Below are positions 44,052 through 55,245 of a stretch of DNA of 64,000 nt, in pieces. The position numbers were made by a program, and so were the translations under genes. The notes beneath the pieces are model-generated. The model was not told the origin of the DNA. It saw nothing but the letters and a program-made list of their open reading frames with translations, and did not search any database. Source of the DNA: Pisolithus tinctorius (lineage: Eukaryota > Basidiomycota > Agaricomycetes > Boletales > Pisolithaceae); NCBI GenBank assembly GCA_024663395.1, contig JANFAH010000073.1, positions 181,923 through 245,922 of the forward strand, in the 5' to 3' direction. Every line of letters starts with the position of its first letter. Positions within the stretch are counted from its first letter, which is position 1.

Positions 44052-46181
44052 TCATCTGCGTTCCCGCACGTATGGAACGCCGCTCGCCGCCTGGAAGAGC
44101 GCATTCTTGATTTGTGTAAGCATATCTCTTTCATCCTGGTTAAGGATGCCAGGGGACTGCGAGTCCACAAAGTGGATAACCTTGTTGATCGCTTCCTCTG
44201 CCTCCGTAATATCGGGAATAGTACTTCCCGAAGAGGTGATGGGTGCTATTTGGTATACAACGACCGGCGCGGGGTATGTCGTAGGCGCATCCCCATGACT
44301 AGATAATTGGACGTCCTGCTGCGACTGTGACACCGGCATATGTTGCTGTGCAGGCAATGGAAGTGGATTCTGATGCACGTTTGTGACCACAGCGTCCGGG
44401 TGCTGATCTTCGTGTGATGAGAACGGGTGTTGGGGAACGACGCATGGCTGTGACCCAGAGGCGGAGATCGGCGTTTCGTTCGATGAAAGCGGTTCGTGAT
44501 GCATGGTCCAAATAGGGGGAAGAGGGTGATGGGAAGCCGATGCCTCTGCCTGCTGAGAGTGGGAGGAACCTGGAACAGGTTGATGGCTTTGCGAAGCGTC
44601 GAGATCCTGGTCATCTTCGGATTCCATATCATCCTCGTCCCCCGTGTTCGTAGACTCACGGCGAGCCAATGTTTCTGACCGTGACTCGAACGCGGGATTG
44701 AGGGGAGATAAGGCATTCTCGTTACTGCCCTTCCTGAGATGGGTGGCGCCGATACCGCGAGTTGGGTGAAGAACCTTGCTGTAGCCTAGCCATACGCCTT
44801 TCCGAATGTTATGGCGATGCTTGAAATTTTCCACCCATCCGGAACTAGCCTTGAATCTCTCTTCGGGGATCTGCAAATTTCTGGCGGTCTCTTTGGCCTT
44901 GTTGCGGATGAGCGCATCCGTGAGCAGGGTGTTCTGCTGCTTCATTTGGACGAGCCAATTCACTAGCTCTTCCTCGACCTCAGGGAACTTCGATGGCCTG
45001 AAGGGGGGGAAATTAATCAAGGCGGCAATACAGACGGAGGTCAATGCCCGGCTCACCGGTGTTTAGCGACACGCATGTCGTCGTCCTCTGGGACGTTCAT
45101 CCATTTTGTCTTGTGTTTTAGGATCTTGCTAATGGTACTACGCTCTACACCATAACGAGCGGCAATATCCTCCTGTCTTGCGTTTGGGTTTTCTTGATGG
45201 TACACACATATAGCCTTGCGATCCACGTTAAAGAGACGTTGCTTGCGTTGTTTCGCCCGTTGTGCGACGGGTCCAACTGGAGGCGATGGAAGCGGGTATG
45301 CCGCAAATGTTTGTGTATTAGGTGTAGAATTGGAAGACGATATGGAAGTCAAAGCCGATGCGGCACTCAGTGCCGGAGAAGTGGAACGCGGATTAGACGT
45401 TGAATATGATGAGGCGGAACGTGAGTGTGCAGGGAAGAGGGAGAATGGAGAGTACGGTGAACCCGAAACAGGGGTCGGCAGATAACGAGGTGATTGTAGA
45501 GGCATGCCGCCATTGCCACCGCCAGAGGGAATAGAGTACATAGAGTTGCGGTCCGGCTGTTGCGGATAACGAGCAGAGTCGGGGCAATGGGTTGGCGTCT
45601 GTGGCCTGGAAATGGCACTGGCTGGGGACATGAAGTAGGTGGGTTGCTGTGCGAAGGTGATCAGTATTCCAAATAACCATAGATGCCATGCCACACTAAG
45701 GACGGACCTCAGCATCGCCGTCTTGTTGCCCATTTTGGACGTCTGCTTGCGAGGGGCGGTCTCTCCTTATTCCAAGATGAAGCGACGAGTGTGTGCGCGT
45801 TTGCCGACGCGTCACTCGGTCGGGTCCGATGCTACCCGACACCTGGGGGGCAAGGTTCATGCCTGCTAGGGGATGTGCCTCGTCCGTGGTACGAACGCTA
45901 GGGGACTGGGGATAATTGGAAAACTGGTCAGCAGCGGAGTGCATGGATCCATATGAAGCAGACGCAGGCGGAGAAGCATAGTGTTCGTGATCGGCTGAGC
46001 GGTCAACTACGGGGTAGACGGGGGAGGGCTGATTATGAGCACCGGGGGAGCCGGCAGAGGGCTTGTGGCTTTGCAACCACGAAGAGGACGCGTTTACGGG
46101 GTGATTATCGGGTGCATCGTGGGTGCGTGAGGTCGGAGAAGGATAGACGAGCGTGCTACTGTACTGGCCGACGTTCTCCAT
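44052..46181 (-). CDS. CENP-B-type helix-turn-helix DNA-binding protein without transposase domain
   Basis: Putative DNA-binding protein descended from pogo/Tc1-like transposases. Three exons: 46181-45708, 45646-45057 and 44997-44052. The N-terminal 300 residues are Ser/Pro/Tyr-rich (MENVGQYSSTLVYPSPTS). The first helix-turn-helix follows RAKQRKQRLFNVDRKAICVY and HQENPNARQEDIAARYGVER, then STISKILKHKTKWMN. The second, CENP-B-type, has FPEVEEELVNWLVQMKQQNT, RNKAKETARNLQIPEERFKA and SSGWVENFKHRHNIRKGV. The remaining 240 residues are acidic or Gln/His/Pro-rich; the end helix reads NQDERDMLTQIKNALFQAAS, stop 44052-44054. The DDE transposase domain is absent, so a regulator rather than a mobile element is likely. 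Targets unknown. Confidence 0.85.
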
Positions 46182-48379
46182 CGGTGTGACGCATCTGCCT
46201 GCGCTTTCCAGCGTGAAGGTGTGGAAGAAGAGATGTTCCAGCGAAGACTGAGTTCACTTTTTATATGTCTGTAGTCTGTCGGCTGTCGAAATGGCAGAGC
46301 TAATATGTGGTTTTTGTCGTATCAGAGCACCCTCGCGTGCATGCACATCATGGGGGACCAACCCAGCACGAGCGTCTGTCGTCCTTATACTCTATCGAGC
46401 CGCCTTATTCAACAACTGACATCGGCCAGGGATCCATGAACACGTTGAAACCGTCCACAGTTCCCAAAGTTATCCATGCAATCGCCAGTGTCATACGTAG
46501 CATGCAACGGAGCCGGCTGGCCGTTACGCCACCTGGATTGTCTGTCCTGTGCACCCAAACTAAATGCAACTTCTCGTTCTCAGATGCACTGGAGGCGAGA
46601 TCTTCACTATAGATCATGCAATAATGCCGGGCACCCTTCCACCACTACCTATCATTATCGACAAAGATGTTTACTCCCCGGTGACACCCTGCAGGCATTG
46701 CCCTATGGCCACCAGATGTTTGGTCAGTATCGCGTGCGTAATTAGTGCACGAATCCTGTGCAGTTGCCCCCTTTGATCACATCGCGTCTCCGATGCCTCG
46801 TTGAAAGCACCGTGCTTTGGAAGCATGTTCTCCGCAGGAGGCTGCCGTGTGCAATTAATCTTCCCTCTTCGCACGCCGGCGGACAACGATCCAACGCCGT
46901 ACTGGTTGCTGCGCCTGACATGCCATCTTAGCGGATGCAAAGTTTCCGTTCGCGATCCTCCCTCCTCGATGCGCTGCCCACCCCTCTCGTCAGATGATGG
47001 TTCTTCGGTATTGACCTCTTCACCCTCTACCTCGGACATGAAAATCTCATGTTTCAGTGTCACTGTACAATTGTGTCATCCGAAGTCCCATGTCTGGCAA
47101 GCGAACATCAACATGCTCTGATGGGACGATCATGTGCCGCAACAACATATGGCAAGGAACGTACCTGTTAGCGGTATTTTGCATATGGCGCTCTGCGTGC
47201 TTGAAGTCCGGTAATGAACTCTGTCCCTGCCTTACGATCCCATAAACTCCCAAGTGCTTGGTTTGTACCTCCCTGGCGCCACCGTTGCTCTCCTTCTCTC
47301 CCACCGCAATATAATGAAGGTGGGGCTGACGTTCTCACCGACGCTGTGTCGCTCCATCATACCCGAAACCCAGTTGCCAAGGTTTACCAATAGAGGACAA
47401 GACGTCAGGTGAACGCGAGCGCTAACCACTTCCCTCTTTGGCAGGACGACGGAGCATATTCTCGTTGCCAACGTCCTCAAAGATGACGCCTCCTGTTTCC
47501 ATTCATATCTGCCCCACCTTCGCCACTGACCCTACTTCAAGATCCAGACCGTAGCATGTAACTTTGGCCGATCGTGGACGACTCCGCTTCCTGTGGATGT
47601 ATTTTCCTTAATAATCTATATAGCTTCTTTCAGTATGGAATCAAGATAATACTGGTAATGACCACCTCCCCGTAGCACACGCGTGAGCTATGACGGAACG
47701 TCGCTGATATTTATTTGGTGGTATAACTGGCTTCAGGGACCACAGCTTCTAGTCCCGCCCTCCCTGTGCGTCAACAAGCTTCCATTTTGATGCGCGTGTT
47801 CCATTTTCCATGACTGCGCCCGATACGAGACAAACTGGGTATCTAAACATACCGTCATCATCAACATGCGCGCGCCCATCGCCACCCTATCATGTTGCAA
47901 GGGGCCCACAACACGAGGCTGCAGGTAATAAAAAAAGTTACCAGATTGATATCATCCCTGATCGCAATTGTAAGACGTACTAATCTGAGACAAGTTTGCG
48001 TTGTCGGACCGTCGGTATTTACGCCACTACTCACTACTATGGACAGGAAATACATAATGTTCTTGTTCTTGTAGACCTTCCATATATGGATGCTGATTGG
48101 TGACTAATAGGGCAGAGCGCCACGATTGGTCCATCAGTGCGGCGACTCTATCAGTACCGGTGGCCGTCGTCATAGGTGATGGGAACTGGGACCCGCTCAC
48201 TGTTGCCGGCGTAATAAAGAGGCTTTATACAAGCTTGTGAGACGACTGCTGATTAGGCTGTCGGAACGGCCCATTTCGGATGATATCGGGATTGGACGGG
48301 TGCTCAGTCAGCATAAATGGGCTATGTTGTGCGGTGGCGAATGGCGTCTATTGCAGTTGTTTACTTCGTCTACATCATC
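46182..48379. other. 2.2-kb region without a recognised gene
   Basis: It separates two divergent genes, the CENP-B-type gene (-) and the alternative oxidase gene (+), and so holds both promoters. Several open frames of 60-130 codons occur on both strands, but none shows a domain, a convincing exon chain or biased composition. Long upstream regions are common for regulated fungal genes, and a non-coding transcript or a fast-evolving gene cannot be excluded. Confidence 0.45.
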
Positions 48380-50047
48380 ATGTCCGCGTTGCTGAAAACT
48401 ACCGCCCTCCGTTCTGTTGGTCACCCGTATCCATTAATTTTGCGCTCTGCTATCGCCGAGTCAAGAAGAGCCCCTAACCGTTATGCTGTATTTGCATACC
48501 GACTCGGAGCACAGCTCCATACCGCAACAGTCAACCAGAACTCGTTGAGTAGGGCACAGAGGGACAGTGTAAGCACTGGTTCCGAAGGACCGCATCCAGG
48601 TTCGTTTGTGTTGGCCTTGGTTATAGCCTTTGCTAATGCTTCGGGCAATGGTAGAAGACCTTGCGTTATCAAAGAAGGGTGCAATAGAGGACACTGAAAA
48701 GGCTACCACAGTTCCTCCTGCTGTTCACGGGGACTGGGTGCTGTTCCACCCTGTGTATACCCCAGAGGAACTCAAAGCTGTTGAGGAAAGTTGTGAGATG
48801 AAACGTGTTGCGAGACACCTCATGTCAATTACAGGTTCTTCATCGCCAACCCGAAACGTTTTCGGACAAACTCGCTCTTAACCTGGTCAAACTATGCAGG
48901 TAGGTTGCACACTGCTCGATTTACCGCGCCGTTCTGATCGATCGTGTAGATGGGGTTTCGACCTCGCCTCTGGGTATAAACATAAACCATTACCCCCGAA
49001 CAGTGGCAGTATGTCGTTGGAAGAACTAAGGCGCGGGGGATATGTCCTCACAGAACAGGCGTGGTTGATGGTATGTTACGAATCCGTAAACCTTATTTGG
49101 TCGAACCAGACTCATGGCATTGTAAAGCGGATCCTGTTCCTTGAAACAATAGCTGGCGTACCAGGCATGGTTGCGGCTATGTTGAGACATCTGACGAGTC
49201 TCAGGTCAATGGTAAGCATCATGTACAATAGCTAAAGCGTAATTCTTACTGCGGGCCTCAGCGCCGAGACTCTGGGTGGATTCACACACTTCTAGAAGAC
49301 GCAGAAAATGAAAGAATGCACTTGATGTGAGTGGGTTGCGTCGGGTTATTCCATCAGATTCTGATGTGGCAACCACGTGAAGGACGTTTATGGCTCTCAA
49401 GAAGCCCTCTATATGGTTCCGTGCTATGGTACTTGGCGCACAGGGTGTAATTCTCGAATCTGTTCTGTAAGTTGATATCCTAGTGTCATTCGGGCTTTCT
49501 GATACGATATCGCCTAGTTCTTCTCGTACTTGATATTACCCAAGACGTGCCATCGCTTCGTTGGCTATTTGGAGGAAGAGGCTGTCTTGACTTAGTGAGT
49601 ACCTCACTTATTAATCATATTGACAAATAGTCACACCCTGTACGAAGTACACGATGCATACAGGAAATGGAAGCTGGGCACTTACCAGAATGGGCCGACA
49701 TGCCTGCGCCGAGATCGCCAAGATTACTGGCGGCTGCCGAATGACGCAAAGCTTCTGGACGTCATATATGCCGTCCGCTCCGATGAGTCAACACACCGGT
49801 TCATCAATCATAGCCTGGCCAATCTGAACCCCAAAACGGACCGTCAACCCTTTTGCCCTCCGTGAACCGGACATGCATGTCAAGGGCAAAAAACTAGGGT
49901 GAGGAAGCCATTTTCTTCTGGCTCATCAGCCGTGTTAATCAATGTGGTAGGTTTGAGAGATCAGAGGCTGAGGAATACGTTGCGGAATCGCACAAGCTTT
50001 TGCATCAGGCCAAGGACCCCAGGGTTGACAAGTCGGAACAAAAGTAG
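48380..50047 (+). CDS. Mitochondrial alternative oxidase (ubiquinol oxidase)
   Basis: Di-iron inner-membrane oxidase passing electrons from ubiquinol directly to oxygen, bypassing complexes III and IV. Start at 48380 gives a presequence MSALLKTTALRSVGHPYP with later arginines; an ATG at 48341 is a less likely alternative. The intron 48600-48654 leads to DLALSKKGAIEDTEK and GDWVLFHPVYTPEELKAV. Then LHRQPETFSDKLALNLVKLC, WGFDLASGYKH, and iron-ligand motifs: RILFLETIAGVPGMVAAMLR, LLEDAENERMHLMTFMALKK, CHRFVGYLEEEAVLTY and YAVRSDESTHRFINHSLANL, supplying the conserved Glu and His ligands. The end reads EEYVAESHKLLHQAKDPRVD then KSEQK, stop 50045-50047. The donor after ELKAV is unusual (GTTGAG or nearby) and unresolved. 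Typically induced when the cytochrome chain is blocked. Confidence 0.93.
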
Positions 50048-50409
50048 CCCTCATGAAGTTTCATCACTATCACTTGACCATTCAACTGGATAATATTTAC
50101 CGAGCATCCCCACTCTATATAATGCCTGTAATCATATTCTACTTAGCTGTCGAATAGCCATTGGGAGTCGTCAACTAATAGATAGACATGCGAAGCAGAC
50201 TCTGTGAGCCCCTAGCGTGAGGTTAGGGTTTGATGTCAGTTCCACGTGGCGCGATATTCACTGTGGAGAGGAGACTTGGCTGCTGGCTCTGATCTAACTG
50301 TTGTCTGCAGCATCCCCTCCGCGGGATAACATTTTATGACAGAGGTAGTCTTTGCTGTCTTGGAGACTTGGTTGCACCTGATCCAATTCCGTAGTGTCCA
50401 AGCACGAGG
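50048..50409. promoter_or_regulatory. Intergenic region with TATA-like motif upstream of the Spo71-like gene
   Basis: The 362 bases between two genes in the same direction contain CTATATAAT at about 50115-50123, about 290 bases before the presumed start codon. That distance is long for a TATA box in fungi, so it may instead serve a longer 5' leader. Confidence 0.4.
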
Positions 50410-53400
50410 ATGACACAACACCCCCCTGGAGACCACTGTCCTTATCGCAGGTTCTTCATCGGCCCTATGCCCGAGAAGATGTTTTCTGTGGCAGACCGTG
50501 TGGGTGAAACGATACTACGCGAAACCGACGATAACGAAAATAGTTCTCTTTCGAGAGCGATGGACAACCACGCCATTCATTTTTTTGTTCGCCAGGGTGG
50601 CAAGCTAGAAGACTGGAATGACAACACAAGGGTTGATGTTCGGACGGAACTGGTCAGACGTTGGAGGGAAAGTGAATGGATCCGCCCTTTCCGGCGTCAA
50701 TCACGCACAGCTGCCCACCCAGCACGTTGGGCCGGATGCTCATTCGAGATCGGAAACGTTCTCGGAGTAAACATCCTTGACAAAAACACTCCACTGGTGA
50801 GCAGTGCACCCGCAGCGCGGGCCCCTGATCAGGTTCCGGCCGCAGTCGCGTCATTAAGTGCTGCAAGCATGCATGTAACAACTCCGGAAGGTCCACGTTC
50901 GCAGTCGCTGAACTCAAACCAGGCGTTATCACCTTCGCCTGAAGGGTCTGGTAATTATATCCATTCTTCCGGCTCTGTGCTTCTGCCATCTGCCACTGCT
51001 CCTGCGTTAAGTGCTGGAGCCTCAGTGTTGGAGAGACCCGTATCAAGAACAGAACCATTAGGTGCACAGGATGATCGTCCCAGTGGAGAGGCTATCCAGT
51101 CTGAAACAGCTATTGAGCGCGGAAATGCACATGAGACCGTCCATCCCAGAGTTCATTATCCAGATGACCAAGTTGCGGACGACCTCCCAATAGAAGGCAC
51201 GCTGAGGCCACAGGGTGTTCTTACGCCTGCAAGAGATGAAGTGGTAGAGAGCAGTGCTGATTCCACATCTGCCTCACCAAGGCAGTTTGGGGTCGATGAG
51301 GTAATACTTCGCGGTGAGTATAGAGCTCTAACGAATCCAGGTACTGTCTGACCCGGTAAGAGACCGCATGCTCGTGAGGGTTAGTCACACGCCAACGGAA
51401 GGCCTTCCGAGAGATTTCGATGAGGTAGAGCATCGTCACACAACCAAGTTCCATGAGGAAGGTTGGGCTGAATTCTTGGTCGTCTGGAGGGGTCTGAGAA
51501 TTGAAATATACGATGATTATGTTCGTAATTATTTTCCGCATAACTTGCCAATGTTGACATGGTTCTTTCAGACTCTTCCTGGAAGGGAGTTCTTTACCGG
51601 CCACAAAAAACTCGCTTTCCTGATTCCTCTGACATCCTCGCGGACAAATGTTTCTCTCTATTCTTTTGCCGACCTCACCTTCTGTGTTCATTGCCCCCCG
51701 ATTCCAGTTGATGATCCCCGCTTAAAGGCGAGAGTCTTGTTCGGCTTGAAAGAGGGCACGAATGTGTTCATCTTCAAAGTCAAGAGCCGCACGAGAGCTG
51801 AAGACTGGCTCTGGCATTTGTGGTGAGACTGTCAGCGAGGTTTTGTGAACATAACTCCCAACTACTTTAGGCGCCACTTCCGCTGTCGGATCCCACCGTC
51901 TATTGAGATTAGTTACCCTACTACTAACACCCATCTTAAGATCGGTGTCCCCTTAGGAGACGTTGCCAACCTTGACAGGGCTTATGAGGTATTCAGCGTC
52001 GACAATATCCTTGAGACAGTGCGACAGTCGGTGATTTCTGCCTGCGGTGTACCTGGCATCGTCTTTTTCGATTGGAATTCCATCAGACAAGATTTACAGG
52101 GGGGAAAACGATTGGCGTTAGCCTGGCGACTAGAGGATCAACTGGAGTGGATCTGGCAGCCCACAGACGTTCAAGGTAACGACAGGCGATGGTCAATCCT
52201 GTGCGGTTTATCGCTCAAGCAGGTTAGGCAGTTCTGTATTTTGTGCGCGCGGGGAGCTAATGGTACAGTAGGGCCGGAAATTACCTCATCTCGAAATACG
52301 GACTGTTGACCATTTTCGAGAATTTATTCGTCTACCGGATGGAATGAGGATGGAAGAGCCACCGGACGTCGAAGGTTATCTTGATCGTATCAAGACGCAA
52401 GGCCAGAGACAACGCATCTACGTTTCAACACATGACGGCAATCTCTTTGCGCTTTCTCCGAATGATGCAAACCCACCTGCACCTCCGAGCACGCACCTCT
52501 CGCATATAGTCGACGGTCTAACGAATGTCGATCAGTATGCAGAGGGCATTTTCAGGGATGAGGTCGAAAGAGGAGTTACTCAGATTCGTTCTGCTTATGG
52601 TGTTATGGACCTCAGGAATATTCAAAGTGTGAGAGCTGTGCTCCCGGAGGCGCAGCAAGGGGAACAAGACAGCGATCTATTGATCGACGCAGATGAAGGT
52701 GGAGTTGAGGGTCTTGCGAAGGCGCGGGACCCGCTGAAGCTGCGGCTACAGCGTTCTTTCGAAATTGTTTTAGTCTCTGGCCCCGTGATACGATTGGAGG
52801 TAAACTCAGTTGACATCCGCCATCACTTATTTTGCTTATCCTCGGCAGGCATACTCAGTTCGGAATTGCCGCGAGTGGATCGACAAGCTCCGAGCCCTTG
52901 TCACTTATTGGACGCAACGACATAAGGAGGATGCAAAGCTCGAGATCGACATATCCGATGTGATCAATCAACGACCGCAACTAACGCCGAGGCTGCCCAA
53001 ACGCAACAATGATAACGGTGGTTCTACTCCACCGGAAGCTCCGCGGGACTTGGCAGCATCATTACCTTCTTTAACGTCCATGTATCGCTGGTGCGCGTTG
53101 AGTGATTGCAAAAGTGTCATTAAAAGTGGGCGTGTATTCATGAGAAGAGGCTTCAGGGGCCAATACAAGTTAGTGATTGTCGCTGGCTGTGTTTTGACCG
53201 GCCTGACTTGGCAACTAAATTCTTCAGGATGTCACAATTGGTCTTGGTGTCGGGGCATCTGATCCAATTCCAAGTGAGACGGAGTTCAACGTTGCACCGT
53301 CGGCATTGGCGCGATATCAGTCTGTTGGATGCATACATTTATTCTGGCTACCTTGCGACTCTTGCTTTGCCTAGGGAAGAACTTAATTATGGTGATCCGA

Positions 53401-53693
53401 CTCCTCCAAGGCGATATTGTGACGGCCTTGAGGCGGACGAACCACTAGAGGATGTCCTTTTCATGTTATGGTACCGTAAAACTCGGACTTCCACCGGTGG
53501 TAGTCAAGCAAGTCAAGTCCCGCCCCCTTCAGCTAAATTCAAGACCGTCGTTTTCAAGACGAGGAACAAAGTTGAACGAAATGCGTGGTGCTGGGCATTG
53601 GGTTGTGAGATAGAGAAGGTAGTCAGAAGGAACAGGGAAAGGGAACAACAACTGAGGGAGACAGGTGGTCTAGTGGACATTTCGCATTCGTGA
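50410..53693 (+). CDS. Spo71/Mug56-like protein with tandem PH domains
   Basis: Large PH-domain protein resembling yeast Spo71 and fission yeast Mug56, which act at the prospore membrane in sporulation, with Spo71 recruiting the lipid transporter Vps13. Start MTQHPPGDHCPYRRFFIG; the segment RRFFIGPMPEKMFSVADRVG is family-like. A Ser/Pro-rich linker follows, then FHEEGWAEFLVVWRGLRIEI, GHKKLAFLIPLTSSRTNVSL and YSFADLTFCVHCPP, KARVLFGLKEGTNVFIFKVK and SRTRAEDWLWHLWR. Later come PPSIEISYPTTNTHLKIGVP and HLEIRTVDHFREFIRL. A second PH region holds FEIVLVSGPVIRLE and NCREWIDKLRALVTYW, and near the end FKTVVFKTRNKVERNAWCWA before a charged tail, stop 53691-53693. Introns are few and short. A meiotic or spore role in this fungus is inference. 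Confidence 0.72.
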
Positions 53694-53966
53694 CGGGCGA
53701 GCACAAGGACATTATCCATCCATACCTTCTACAACGTAGGTTTTCGCGAGGACTGACTAGATATTACTCAATGATTAGTGATAGCTCGTAATGCATACAG
53801 AAACTGCTGGTTCGGTCTAGCTCTACTGCGACACTGAGCTGCAGTCCGACCAAAATGTAAGAAGCATGAGGGTAGCAATCTAGTTCGAATTTGTCACAGC
53901 TTAGGGGTAAGAAAGAAAAAAGGACCTACAATGCAGCAAAGCAACTTGCGGAAATTACAACTGGAT
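53694..53966. other. Convergent 3' intergenic region
   Basis: Between the Spo71-like gene (+) and the NSE2 gene (-). AT-rich; no gene-like feature. Confidence 0.45.
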
Positions 53967-55245
53967 CTATTCTATCACCTCGCCGTCGTCACTATCTTCT
54001 GCCAGCCTTTGACGTTGCCGTGCCGCTATCTTGATTTTCTTTTCCAGATCCTTGTCTGGACGTAACACTGCCATCGTCAGTCTCTTCTTGCACCCCGCCG
54101 CAGGGCACGCAATCCCATCTGCTCTAGCCCGTTGGAGGTATTCCTGAATGGCGTCTCCGGAAAATGAATGTCCGCAGACCTTGCTAAAAGCGGTAGTTAA
54201 GAAATTTGATCGTATGAGTGGTTTGTAGCCACCTACGAGGTCATAGGGTTCACTAGTGTGGTCAGCGTAATAGGACACTTGTAATCCTGAGTTACGCCTC
54301 CGATTTCAAGATCTTCATCATCATCATCACTGCCATCACCACGTTCTTTGGATGTGATCAGAAAAGGTTTCATTGAATCGGTGGATACATACCTCTTGGA
54401 ATGAATTCTTTGATAGGTGGTATCGGGGCGCCCGGATTTTGTACCTCCTATTTGTAGGGATATTAGTTTCAGGTTCAACAATGAATGTAATGTAGACGGA
54501 CAAAGATGCCTTCCCTGAATTGCGTGTACACCACACTGGATCCGTACTTCTGGCGACTGGTCTTGCTGCGGTAATGGTCTATCTTCTCTTTCACCCCGTT
54601 TTCATATCTATCCATCACATCCTCCTGGAAGGCCGCTATAAAATGAATAAGACATCTATTCGGAAGTTGACTCACCACGCGCTCTCCAAGCATGAGTTTC
54701 TGGTGGAGCTCTTTCAGGGTTTCCTCACGGAAGAGCATTTCTTGGTCAATGTCCAGGAGCTCCTTCATGATGACATCAACTCCATTCAATGCCTTGAGGA
54801 TTCTGTGAGCCACAAAACCGATGTATTGCACATAACGAACCTCCACGGACTGATCAACTTCCATTACGTCCGCAAGGGATATGGCGACATCCTTGACAAG
54901 GGAAAACGAGCCTTGATGTATTTGCTTCCTAATTAATTCCCAATCCTGGGCTATACCGTGCAGCTTTGCGCCTTCCTTCTTATCCAGGGGCTGGTCGCGG
55001 AAGTTCTCCACATCGATCCTCCCGTCGTCATTGTCAGATTCGAGAGCTAGACCTCCCTCTCCGTGTACAGCCTTACCCTTCTTATCTTTCTTATCCTTCT
55101 TCACCGTTCTACGTGACTGCTCGCCGTCGCTCGCCTCAGAGTCTACGGCTTCACCGTCGCGTTGGGTAAGGTCACCCGCTTCTATGTGGTCATCAGACGG
55201 CTCCCTGCGTGCACGCGAAGCTCGCTTTCGAGACGCGGCAGGCAT
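53967..55245 (-). CDS. Nse2/Mms21 SUMO E3 ligase of the SMC5/6 complex (SP-RING)
   Basis: E3 SUMO ligase subunit of the SMC5/6 genome-maintenance complex. Start ATG at 55243-55245 (MPAASRKRASRARREPSDD). An acidic, Lys-rich N-terminus precedes the helical SMC5-binding region: GIAQDWELIRKQIHQGSFSL, LNGVDVIMKELLDIDQEMLF, REETLKELHQKLMLGE. After introns come VMDRYENGVKEKIDHYRSKT and YGSSVVYTQFRE. The SP-RING reads TQDYKCPITLTTLVNPMTS, CGHSFSGDAIQEYL and GIACPAAGCKKRLTMAVLR, with the C...C-x-H...C...C ligand pattern of the family, and PDKDLEKKIKIAARQRQR after it. Ends DSDDGEVIE, stop 53967-53969. The call is secure; exon borders between 54240 and 54640 are approximate. Confidence 0.92.

Noticed and set aside
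44052..46181. Active pogo-type DNA transposon
   Set aside because: No DDE domain, no terminal inverted repeats found at the flanks, and the gene has introns and long non-transposase regions.
46671..47063. Minus-strand open frame of 130 codons in the AOX upstream gap
   Set aside because: Composition is unremarkable, no domain or exon chain is visible, and the plus strand is equally open, so it is probably chance.
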